Shown here piece after piece: positions 55,348 to 64,000 of a stretch of 64,000 bases of DNA (position 1 is the stretch's first letter; the number at the start of each line of letters is the position of its first letter). The position numbers and the translations under genes were made by a program. This DNA is from Botryosphaeria dothidea (Eukaryota > Ascomycota > Dothideomycetes > Botryosphaeriales > Botryosphaeriaceae): positions 2,728,001-2,792,000 of the forward strand of contig WWBZ02000062.1 in assembly GCA_011503125.2 (NCBI GenBank). Direction: 5' to 3'. A model generated the notes under the pieces. It worked only from the letters and a program-made list of their open reading frames with translations. It searched no databases and was not told the origin of the DNA.

Positions 55348-58300
55348 ATGGTTGCTATCACTTCCAAGGGCATTGCCAATGCCGCGACAACGGTAAGGAC
55401 ACAAAGAGCTTGGCTTCTTCAGGAAATACAGGTTTACTGATACCCTTGTCGCGCAACAGCTTTCCCATTACACAACCTCCACGGTCCTTCCGGGACAACC
55501 CTGCAAGACAGGCGTCGAGATTCAGCTCGCTGTGCCAAATATCTTCATCGGTAATTTCGGCAACATTCCCACGAGGCCTGTCGCCTTCCACACAGTGTGC
55601 GAGACGAGCACCCCCACGGTGACTGCCACCAGCTACGCTACTCCCGGTGGAAAGTGTACCGAGAAGGGCGACAAGGCATCGAAGACCACGCTGAAGGGAC
55701 CTGACGACGGGCATGGCAACATCATCCATACAATCATTGAGGATCTTCTCCTCTCCGGGCTAGGCGGAAAGCATACGAAGGTCACTACGTCGTACCAGGG
55801 ACAGGAGACCCAAGTTGTGTGTGTCACGACAACACCTTCTGGTAGCGAACTGCCCAAAAGCACTTCCACCGGCAATCGCAATGCTCCGGAACCACCTCAA
55901 CAGACTTCTACAGGCAAAAATGTTGCCCCACAGCCGTCGAAAGGAACCACTTCCAAGTCTGTCGGGCCGCAGCCATCCCAGAAGACTTCCACCATTTACG
56001 TCAATCCCCCGAAGTCGACTGCGACGCACGTGGATCCAAAGCCGGAGACCACTAAGGCTACTGGAGGAGGCTACTCAAAGCCCGCCGAACCGACGACTTC
56101 GCCTACCTCATACGTGATTCCGGATCCTAGTACTTCAACCTTTACGAACCACAACTCTGATTTGATCCAGCAGATTGTTTCTTACTATTCACAGTACGGG
56201 CAAGGCGGACCAGTCGGATCAGCAACATCCTACAGCACCATCAGCCATCTAGAGTCACAGTCCACGCAGGCCAAGTCCACTGAAGCCGAGAAGCCTACGT
56301 TACCAGTGTCTCAGCCCCCGAAAGATGATACTAGTCCCCCCGCCTCGAAACTCGAGGGCACGCATGCGAGCAGTGAGGCAACCCATGAGGCTTCCCAGCC
56401 CTCAAGTAAGAGGACGTCCTCTGTTCCAAACCCCAAGACCACATCAGTTGCAAGCGAGCCTACTCATGGTGGCTCGCAGCCTTCGAAAGGAAAGACGACT
56501 TCCTCTACTATCAAGACCAAGATAACCACGATTGTTTCTCAACCGCCAGATCGGAAGTCAAGCTCCGCTCCCAAGCAGGAGACGACGGCGGTGAACAAGC
56601 CGACCCATGGCGGCTCGCAGCCCCCGAAAGGAGACACTACCTCTGCGTTCAAGCATAGTACGACGACGACAACGACTCTTGAGCAGCCACCGACTGGAAA
56701 GACCAGTCCGTCCGCTTTCAAGTCTATTCATGGAAGCTCTGAGCTTACGTCAAGGTCCTCTCAGCTACAGCATGGTACTACCACTGTATATAAGACTACG
56801 CATGTCAGTTCGAAGCCGTCAAAGGACACTACTCCTGGTTCTCAGCCGCCTAAGGATAGTACGACTGTGCACAAAACTACTCCTGTATCGCAACCTCCGA
56901 AGGGCAGCACTGCCATAAACAAGTCATCCGATGGCGGCTCTCAGTCTCACAAAGGATCTGAAACTGTGCAAAAGACTACTCCATCCAAATCAGAGCCCCC
57001 GAAGGGCAGTACTGCTGTGAGCAAGGAGTCCCATAGCAGTTCACAGCCTCCCCAAGTAACCACCACTGTGTACCAGCAAGCCTCTTCTAGATCTCAACCT
57101 CCTGAGATAACCACTACGGTATACCAGCCTACTACTTCTGGATCGCAACCTCCCAAAGGAACCAGCACTGTAAGCAAGCAGACCCACGGTGATTCTCAAC
57201 CTTCTGAAGGTACGACTTCGGTGCATGAGCCGACTTCTCCTGGTTCTCAACCACCAGAAGGCACTACTACTGTCTACACGCCTACCTCCTCTTCCAAGTC
57301 TTCCAAAGACACCACCACTAAGAGCGAGTCGACTTTACAACCCCCGGGGCCGAAGACAATGTTAGTGACGCACGAGCCTACCAGCCAACCTAGTACCTCT
57401 CCTACAAGTGATACGTCGTCGCAAGCTGGCAATACCAAGGAATCGTCGACAAGCTTGACAAAGACTAAGCCGCCCGTCTCTTCAACTGGCAAGACAACTC
57501 AAGTGAAGCCGTCCCAGAGCAGTCCTGCATCTGGCAGCGTGTCGACACTGACGAAGACAAAGACGAGCCCTGACCACCCTCCTGTCTCTGAAACTTCGAG
57601 CAAAGTGAAGCCAACGTCTGTGAAAACAACTGTCAAGACGGAGTATACTTCGGCACATGAACCTCCCTCCGGCAAGACTTCAGCCACGATAAAGCCTACA
57701 GACGCCTCGGTTTCCCGGACCGGCAAGTTCCAAACAGGCGAATCATCCATCTCCATGAAGACGAGCACCTCTTCCACGAAGGAAGGCAAGACGACGACTC
57801 AGAAGGGTGACGAACCGGAACCCACTACGCATGGTGGAGTTTCGAGTACGACATCAAAGGGCCAAAGCCCGAGTTGTTCTGACTGTGAGGCAGAGAAGAG
57901 CAAGACCAAAACGCAGCCAACCAAGGCACCTGCCACGGATGTGCCTTCGTCCTCTAGCCTTTCTCCGCCGTCGTCCACTTCCGAGTCGCAGCCACCCAAG
58001 ACTACCGACATCTGCCCCGACCAAAACGGTGCTTCTTACAAGGACCCCAAGAGCGGCAAGGAATTCATCATCGAGTGTGGCATCGACCGCTTCGGTGGCG
58101 ACTATGGTGGACCCCAGTGGCCTGGTAGCTTCCCGGCCTGTATCGCCCTTTGTGCTGCAGACTCCAAGTGCGTCGATGTCTCGTGGAAGTCCTATGCTTG
58201 CTACCTGAAGTATACGCTGTCGGATCCGGTCGTTGATCACGAAAGTTGGGGTGCTAGGGCAGTTGACTATTCTGAGGGTTCCACTACTAAGTCCGAAAAG

Positions 58301-60255
58301 GCGTCTGAATCTTCTCAACCCCCGTCAACGAAATCTACCGAGCCTTCGACAACCAAGCCAAGCAAGAATTCCGACTCTTCTCAAGCTCAGTCAACGCAAT
58401 ATTCCGAGCCTCCAACAACCTCGAAAACTGAGTCCGGCAGAATCTCTGATCACATTGTACCTCCGCCAACGAAGCTTGTTGAGCCTCCAAAAACCACGCC
58501 AAGCAAGTCTTCTGAGTCCACCCAACCTCCTTCAACCAAGTCTTCCGAGTCACCAACAACTTCCGAGACCAAGCCTGACAAGTCTTCTAAGTCTAATCAA
58601 CCTCCTTCAACCAAGTCTTCCGAGCGTCCAACAACCGCAACCGAGAATTCTTCTGATTACTCTCTACCTAAGTCAACGAAGTCTTCCGAACCGCATAGGA
58701 CAGAGCCCGGCAAGTCTTCTGAGGACCCCAAATCCTCAACAGTTTCTGAGACGTCTAAAACTACATCAACGAAGAGACCTGAGACTCAACTGACTTCTCA
58801 GGAGTCTCAAGCTACATCTACGGAGCATACAAAGCCTCCAACAACTTCTGAGAAGTCAAATCTTGTTCCAACGAATGATGCTGAGCTTCGAACGACTTCT
58901 GTGAAGACTGAGCCTGGCAAGTCTTCTAGTTCTTCTCCGCTTACGTCAACGAAGGATACCAAGCCTCCAAGCTCTGAGAAGTCTTCTAGTCATTCTGAAT
59001 CTCCGTCAACGAAGCCTTCCGAACCGGAAACAACTTCTACAAAGACCAAGCCCGGCAGGACTTCTGATTATTCTCAACCCACGTCAACAAAGCATCCCGA
59101 GCCTTCAACGACTTCTACAGAGAGTAGGCCTGCGAAGCCTTTTGATTCTTCTGAACCCCCGTCAACGAAGGGTACCGAGCCTCCAACAACTGCGTCGACC
59201 AAGCCGGGTAAAGCTTCTACTTCGGATGAGACTGCGACTCGCAGACCGCACAGCGAGCTCAGCACCTTCGTGACGACGACCAGGAAAACATCAACCAACC
59301 CGACAAGCGTGCCACCATCGGAAACTTCCACCAAACCTACGAGCATGCCCTCACCAGAGAGTTCCACCAAGCCGGCGGAGCCTTCGACGGTGACGTTTAC
59401 CAAGGAGGTGGACCCTCAATCAGAGACGTCCACCAGAGAGACTTCCACCAAGCCGGCAGATCCTTCATCAGAGACTCGCACCGAGCCAACTAGTGCTTCG
59501 AGGGAGATATCTACCAAACCAGCAGGTCCTTCCTCGGAGACTTCTGCTAAAGTCACAGATACTCCACCAAAGGCTCAAACCAAAGCGACGGATCCTTCGT
59601 CGAAGACTCACGCCGAGCCGGCAGGTCCTTCATCTGAGACATCAAGCAAACCGACGGGGTCTTCGGAGAAAGCGCCGCAGCAGACGGGCGACATCTTTGA
59701 TCCGGGCTATCCTGGCGAAAACCAGTGTAACGGCAAGCTCAATCACGGCGGCAAGCTGTTCCGGCTGCGCACGCACGTGGTGGACGGGGCGGGCAGCATC
59801 GAGTTCGAGAACCTGTACGTGCAGGCGGCCAACTACGGTAGGTGTTTTGCATGTCCCGTGTTGTATTCTTTGTGTGGCTAACGCGAGGGGCGGCAGCGTC
59901 GACGAACAACGTGCCGCAGCTGACGTACTCGCGCGACACGGCGGGCAAGTTCTTTTACGACGGGTCGACGTCTTCGGTGGCGCTGTGGCACGGCAAGTGC
60001 ACGTTCTCCGGGCTGCTGATGCACGGCGACGACGACCGTGACGCCTACTCGCCGGCGTTCATCAACAACAGCGTGGGCACGCACCGCATGCGGGCGGGCT
60101 GGGGGTCCGTCTACTGGGACAACGACCGCTTCGACGGGTGGGTCGTCTGCCGGGCGGGCGCGCGCTACGAGCTGAAGTGGCACGACGCCATCAGCAACCT
60201 GGGCATCGACACGGCCAAGTGCGCCAAGGTCGAGCTGCTGACAGAGAACCTGTAG
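55348..60255 (+). CDS. Large Ser/Thr/Pro/Lys-rich protein with central Apple/PAN-like domain (surface or wall type)
   Basis: Three exons (55348-55392, 55460-59837, 59897-60255) encode 1593 residues. An amino region with several Cys (LSHYTTSTVLPGQPCKTGVE, FHTVCETST, TQVVCVTTT) leads into a roughly 730-residue Ser/Thr/Pro/Lys repeat track. A six-Cys Apple/PAN-like domain follows at about residues 866-950 (CPDQNGASYKDP, ECGIDRFGG, FPACIALCAADSKCVDVSW, ACYLKY), a protein- or carbohydrate-binding fold. A second repeat track (about 950-1425) precedes a folded carboxyl domain of about 170 residues (GENQCNGKLNHGGKLFRLR, FENLYVQAANYAS, SSVALWHGKCTFSGLLMHG) of a kind I cannot name. The track would be heavily O-glycosylated if secreted. 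This model has no signal peptide, so a further upstream exon is likely. No GPI signal is seen. The first exon of 15 codons is the weakest part. Confidence 0.7.
56800..57300. repeat. Degenerate coding repeats, about 17-18 residues per unit
   Basis: Units of the form SQPPKGTTTVYKPTS recur with changes inside the first Ser/Thr/Pro track of the Apple-domain protein, a usual source of length variation between strains. Confidence 0.65.
58300..59220. repeat. Degenerate coding repeats, about 25 residues per unit
   Basis: Units resembling SSQPPSTKSSEPPTTTKPGK recur roughly every 75 bp after the Apple domain. A shorter series based on PSSETSTKPAD follows at about 59400-59690. Confidence 0.65.
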
Positions 60256-61238
60256 GCCTGTCGGGCCCAGCGAAGAAACAAACAAGCAGAGAGCGGGGGA
60301 AGAGAGGAAACGGCGGAACGGTCATTATTGCAGGTGATGGGATTTGATTTCACGTGTTCCCGCTGGCAGGGACAGCCTACATAGCGATCAATGCGAGGTC
60401 TTGTTCGGCGACGATCGACGGGGGCTCATGGGATCATGGCCAGCTCAAGACATACGTAGGCGGTTGGCGGCAGAGACCGGGCCTGCGTGGCTGCATGAGC
60501 GGGCGTTATCTCAGGAGTGCAGCTCCAGCTCATCGCTCCCCACCCACGCTGCGGCGAGCACTCGACCGACGGCAGTGTTGGAGTTGAGAGAAAAGGCCGC
60601 TCACTTGCCGGATGGGGCTAGCGCGGGGGTGGGGAGCGGTGAGCGGCGAACGGGCGGGAGAGGAGCTGGCAGGATTCCCTCCCGTCCTATCTGCGCATCA
60701 ACGCATCATCCATCCTTCTCAACCGCCCTCCCTTCGTTCCTATGTAACACACCACCTCTGTTTCCCGCCGAAGTGCAGTCGCCTGCAGCCGACTCCGCAT
60801 TTTGCTGCTTCGCCAGCCCCGCACAGAAGAAAACGGCCCCTGATCGTCTGCTTCGACGCTGCTGGATCACGTCTCTGGCCTGCACCTTCCATCCCTGTCC
60901 GTGTGTTTTAGCCCTTCGGATCCCAAGCGAAGACATCCCGCTCCATCCCGCCAAGCCACCCGGGAAGAAGACAAAGTCGATTGTCAGCACTCCGCCTCGT
61001 CGCCCGCCCCAAAGCTCCAAGAGAAAGAGCCCGGACCCGACCTTTTACCCTCTCTACGTACCCTTTCCTTTTTGCAGCAATCTACACACCAGCCTTTTAT
61101 TTCCTTAACATCTCTCATCCACACCCACGCTCTCTCATTTCCATTCGCCCCCCCCCCCCCCCCCCCCCTTTTTTTTTTTAGATCTCCTAGATCAACAAGA
61201 AAGACACCACGAAAGAGCACAACAACAAAAGAGGAAAA
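60256..61238. other. Intergenic, no gene called; leader of the LDAH-like gene
   Basis: One 254-codon plus-strand frame (60344-61108) is Ser/Pro/Arg-rich, lacks any domain and overlaps other frames, so it is not called. The last 100 bp carry a homopolymer pair listed separately. Confidence 0.5.
61148..61179. repeat. Homopolymer pair C(21)T(11)
   Basis: Twenty-one C followed by eleven T, about 60 bp upstream of the LDAH-like start codon. Length may be uncertain because such runs are hard to sequence. Confidence 0.9.
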
Positions 61239-62621
61239 ATGATATCCCGCCGTCACGCCAACCGTCCTCCCACCATCCTCACCCTCCCGCCCACGGGACC
61301 ACCACCTCTCCCCCCAACCTCGCCGACCACCTCCTCCTTCTTCGCCGAGCGCTGGTCCAACGCGGGCCCGCGCAAGCGCTGGCTCATCTACCTCGTCACC
61401 GGCAACCCGGGCATGATCGCTTACTACGACCTGTTCCTGTCGCACCTGCATTTCCTGCTGACCGCCCACCCGACGCTGGCGCCGGGCAACGCCTTCGAGG
61501 TGTTTGGGCGGAGTCTGAGCGGGTTTGAGAGCAGGGGGCATGAGCCCGGGGGAGGGGGCTGGCCGGCTGGGGCGAAGGCGCGGAAGGGAAAGGGGAAGGG
61601 AGGAGCAACTGGGAAGCCGCCGTTTGGCTTGAAGGAGCAGATCGACGGCGTGGAGTGGGCGTTGTGGGATCACGTGAAGGGGTTGGGGGAGGGTGATGGC
61701 GATGGGGAGCGCGTGGGGAGAGGCGGCAAGGAGGAGACGAACATCATCGTTATCGGGCACTCGGTCGGCGCGTACATGGCGCTCGAGGTCGTGCGGCGGT
61801 GGCGCGAGAGCCTGAGGAAGAAGAAGGCGGCCAAGACGAGCGCCCAGAAGCCCGTGGCCAACGTGGGCGAGAAGAGGGCCGGCGAGCTGGCGGACGCCGA
61901 TGTGCAGGAGAAGGAGGGCGGTAGGATCGTGGGCGGCGTGTGCCTGTTCCCGACCGTGACCCATATCGCGAAGAGCAGCAGCGGGCTGAAGCTCACCGTG
62001 TGTTCTCACACCCATCGCCGTGTGCCGTTTGACTGACATGGCTCGGCAGATGCTCCTCGACATGGTGCCCAACCTGCCCCTCATCGCCTCCCTGCTCGCC
62101 ACTCTCCTCACCTTCTTCGTCCCGACGCTCATCCTCACCGAGCTGCTCGCCCTCGCCCTCGGCCACCCGTCCGACGCCGCCCGCGTCACCGCCGAGTTCC
62201 TCAAGAGCCCGCACGGCGTGCAGCAGGCGCTGCACATGGCCCGCGACGAGCTGGCCTCCATCAACCACGACGCCTGGGACGCCGAGGTCTGGGGCGCCGC
62301 CGACCCCAGCCCCGTCGGCGCGCCCCGCCCGAAGCTGTTCTTCCTGTTCGGCCAGCAGGACCACTGGGTTGCCGACGAGACGCGTGACGAGCTGATCAAG
62401 GCGCGGGGCCGCGGCCGGAAGGACGCCGAGAAGTGGAGGCCGCTGATGGAGGTGGATGAGAGCGGGATTCCGCACGGGTTCTGCATCGGTGAGTGCTGTC
62501 ACAACCCGTACGGTGCTGAACACAAGCTGACCTTGTCAATGCAGATCCAAACCACAGCATCACAGTGGCCGAAAAGGTGGCCAGATACATCGAGGATGTC
62601 GTCAGAGAAGAAAGTGCTTAA
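61239..62621 (+). CDS. Lipid droplet-associated hydrolase (LDAH) family protein
   Basis: Three exons (61239-61997, 62050-62488, 62545-62621) encode 424 residues. LDAH-family serine hydrolases sit on lipid droplets and are linked to neutral-lipid or sterol-ester turnover. Landmarks are the strand with oxyanion-type loop RWLIYLVTGNPGMIAYYDLF, the nucleophile elbow IVIGHSVGAYMALEV (Ser175), CLFPTVTHIAKSSSGLKLT, the hydrophobic hairpin LIASLLATLLTFFVPTLI that could anchor to droplets, FLFGQQDHWV (Asp position) and IDPNHSITVAEKVARYI with the final His completed across intron 2. Two Gly/Lys-rich inserts (about 103-126 and 148-165) make it longer than the human protein (325 aa). Introns of 52 and 56 nt keep frame. 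It converges on DCP1. Confidence 0.88.
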
Positions 62622-62871
62622 TTTCTGGTGGCCTGATGGGCTCACCTGTAGCGGGCCTCTAGCCGGCTACTCCAAGAGCCTCGCGAGCTCTTCATCTAGA
62701 TGTACCATAGTCAAACCATCAACCGCCATCGCAATCGAGTCATCTGGTAGCAGCAGAACCAAGTCCTCAACCATCTCCCAAATCACCAACCACCAACTTC
62801 CGACTGCCCCTGTCTCCTACTCTGAAATTGGTCAGTGATGTAATGGATAAATGAGACGTGACGGCTTACAT

Positions 62872-64000
62872 CTAGAGAATGGTGGTAACCGCCTTCGACT
62901 TCACCTTCACACCACCGACAGTCGGGGTCCAAGTGGACTCGAACGTGACCTTCGGCTGCTCCTTGGCGGCCTTGTCGGCCCGGCGCTGAGCCTGGTAATG
63001 CAGGAACTTGTCCGAAGCGGCCATGAACTGCATGTACCGGTTGTTGTCATTGGTGAGTGTGACGTTGCCGAAGGGGGTGAGGAGAGCTACGAGGTAATAT
63101 CAATCGGCTACTTTAAAAACAAGGGAAAGTGGCACGTTACGAACCGTTCCAACCCTCTGAACCAGTCCTCTGAAGCAGGTCGTAGAACTGCTGGTGAGTC
63201 ATGTTGTCGTAGTCCAAGTTGTTGTACTGCGCCGGAGGAGGACCAGCCTGCTTCTGGTGCTGACGGCGCGGTGGGTGGTGCTTGGGCTTGCGCTGAGCTT
63301 GAGCCTGCGGGCCCGGAGACTGCTGGCCCTGAGGCTTCTGAGCCTGAGCGACCTTGGGAGCCGAAAGGAAGAAGTCCGTGTCGGGGGTGTTGGCGAAGCG
63401 CGGAGTGGAAGTGTTGGTCGGGGCCTGTTGAGGCTGCTGAGTGAGCTGGGCCTGAGGCTGGGCCAGCATGTTGACTTGGGCAATGTTCGGGATGCCAGGA
63501 AGACCAGAAGCAGCCGGAACCTGCGGCATGGGCTCGTGATGATGAATGGAGAAGTCGGCATCAGCCTCACGCTGCTTGCCGAACAACTCGCGGAGTGAAA
63601 GCTGACGGCCCATGGGGACGCTCTGAGGCTCTTCCTCACCCGAGGACTGTGCATCCTGCAGGGCGATCTTGCGGCTGGTGTCGGCCATCATGGCGCACTG
63701 CTTGATCATCTGGCCGTTGATCTCACGGGCCATAGCGGTGGAGGAGGGAGGAGGCTCGGTGAAGATCCAGAGCCCGTAGATCTTGAGGCTGCCGTCATCG
63801 GCCTGGTGCTGAAGAATGATGTACTCGTCGGTGAGCTCAACGTCATCGGCGGTCTTGATATCGAGGGTGAAGCTCGAGGGGTCAGTCGAGCGGCGGTTGA
63901 GAACAAGGATGTTGAAACGGGCGACGCCGTCGGCAGCCGGGGTGAGGGAGTTGACAAAGAGGCTGCCGTCAATGCCCGTCTTCTCCCAGGCCTGGGTCTC
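62872..64000 (-). CDS. DCP1: mRNA-decapping enzyme subunit 1 (DCP1-like), 5' end outside the window
   Basis: The visible 3' part (63145-64000 and 62872-63086, 58-nt intron) encodes 356 residues in frame to the window edge; the start lies beyond 64000. Dcp1 activates the Dcp2 decapping nuclease in cytoplasmic P-bodies. The EVH1 domain is seen from the first codons: TQAWEKTGIDGSLFVNSLTP, FNILVLNRRSTDPSSF, DVELTDEYIILQHQAD, then IYGLWIFTEPPPSSTAMARE. A helix and a short motif LSLRELFGKQREADADF resembling Dcp1 carboxyl motifs follow, then a Gln/Pro-rich disordered tail. The last exon contains LLTPFGNVTLTNDNNRYMQF and ends KSKAVTTIL. The gene is convergent with the LDAH-like gene, 250 bp between stop codons. 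Confidence 0.88.

Noticed and set aside
60344..61108. 254-codon plus-strand frame before the LDAH-like gene
   Set aside because: Low-complexity Ser/Pro/Arg text in a probable promoter and leader region.
1..64000. tRNA, rRNA or CRISPR features
   Set aside because: No B-box plus cloverleaf pattern, rRNA core or regularly spaced repeat-spacer array was noticed by eye; a tRNAscan-type search would be decisive.

Overview
The window is a stretch of a filamentous ascomycete chromosome (Pezizomycotina). The evidence is dense protein-coding genes with short (49-155 nt) spliceosomal introns that often carry a CTAAC-type branch site, fungal-specific families, and transposon copies damaged by C-to-T changes at CpA, the signature of repeat-induced point mutation (RIP). 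A GH10 xylanase relic and an Apple-domain surface-type protein suggest a plant- or debris-associated fungus. A dothideomycete is possible but not shown.

Region 1 (1-12195) is an AT-rich transposon graveyard. It holds a nearly complete non-LTR retrotransposon (Tad1/LINE type, ORF1 gag-like plus ORF2 endonuclease-reverse transcriptase) on the minus strand, a 5'-truncated plus-strand copy of the same family carrying a 199-bp nested insert, a minus-strand Ty3/Gypsy gag-protease-RT relic, a second plus-strand LINE copy, and a 135-bp orphan 5' end. Copies 1 and 3 form a large inverted repeat. Region 2 (12196-13848) is a transition zone with gene debris only.

Region 3 (13849-31842) is mostly minus strand: an unknown membrane protein, a doubly broken GH10 xylanase, a dienelactone-hydrolase-like protein, VPS45 (endosomal/vacuolar fusion), a plus-strand short-chain dehydrogenase, KNR4/SMI1 (cell-wall signalling), an inositolphosphoceramide mannosyltransferase, a KIN17 homologue and a small membrane protein.

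Region 4 (32294-54731) is a housekeeping block: AMPK/SNF1 beta subunit, EPL1 (NuA4 acetyltransferase), RKM4 (ribosomal lysine methyltransferase) divergent from KAE1 (tRNA t6A synthesis), a full-length ABCB multidrug transporter, CWC2 (spliceosome) and CTR9 (Paf1 complex). Region 5 (55348-64000) holds a 1593-residue Ser/Thr/Pro-rich Apple-domain protein, a lipid-droplet-hydrolase-like protein and the 3' part of DCP1 (mRNA decapping), which runs off the window. The genes do not form one pathway; several serve gene expression (EPL1, CTR9, CWC2, DCP1, RKM4, KAE1), others trafficking or the cell surface.

Gene models were spliced by hand from splice signals, frame and family knowledge. No genuinely new system was found. 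The most noteworthy items are the LINE architecture and RIP comparison, the doubly disabled xylanase, a GC-AG intron in the AMPK beta gene, and the large Apple-domain protein.
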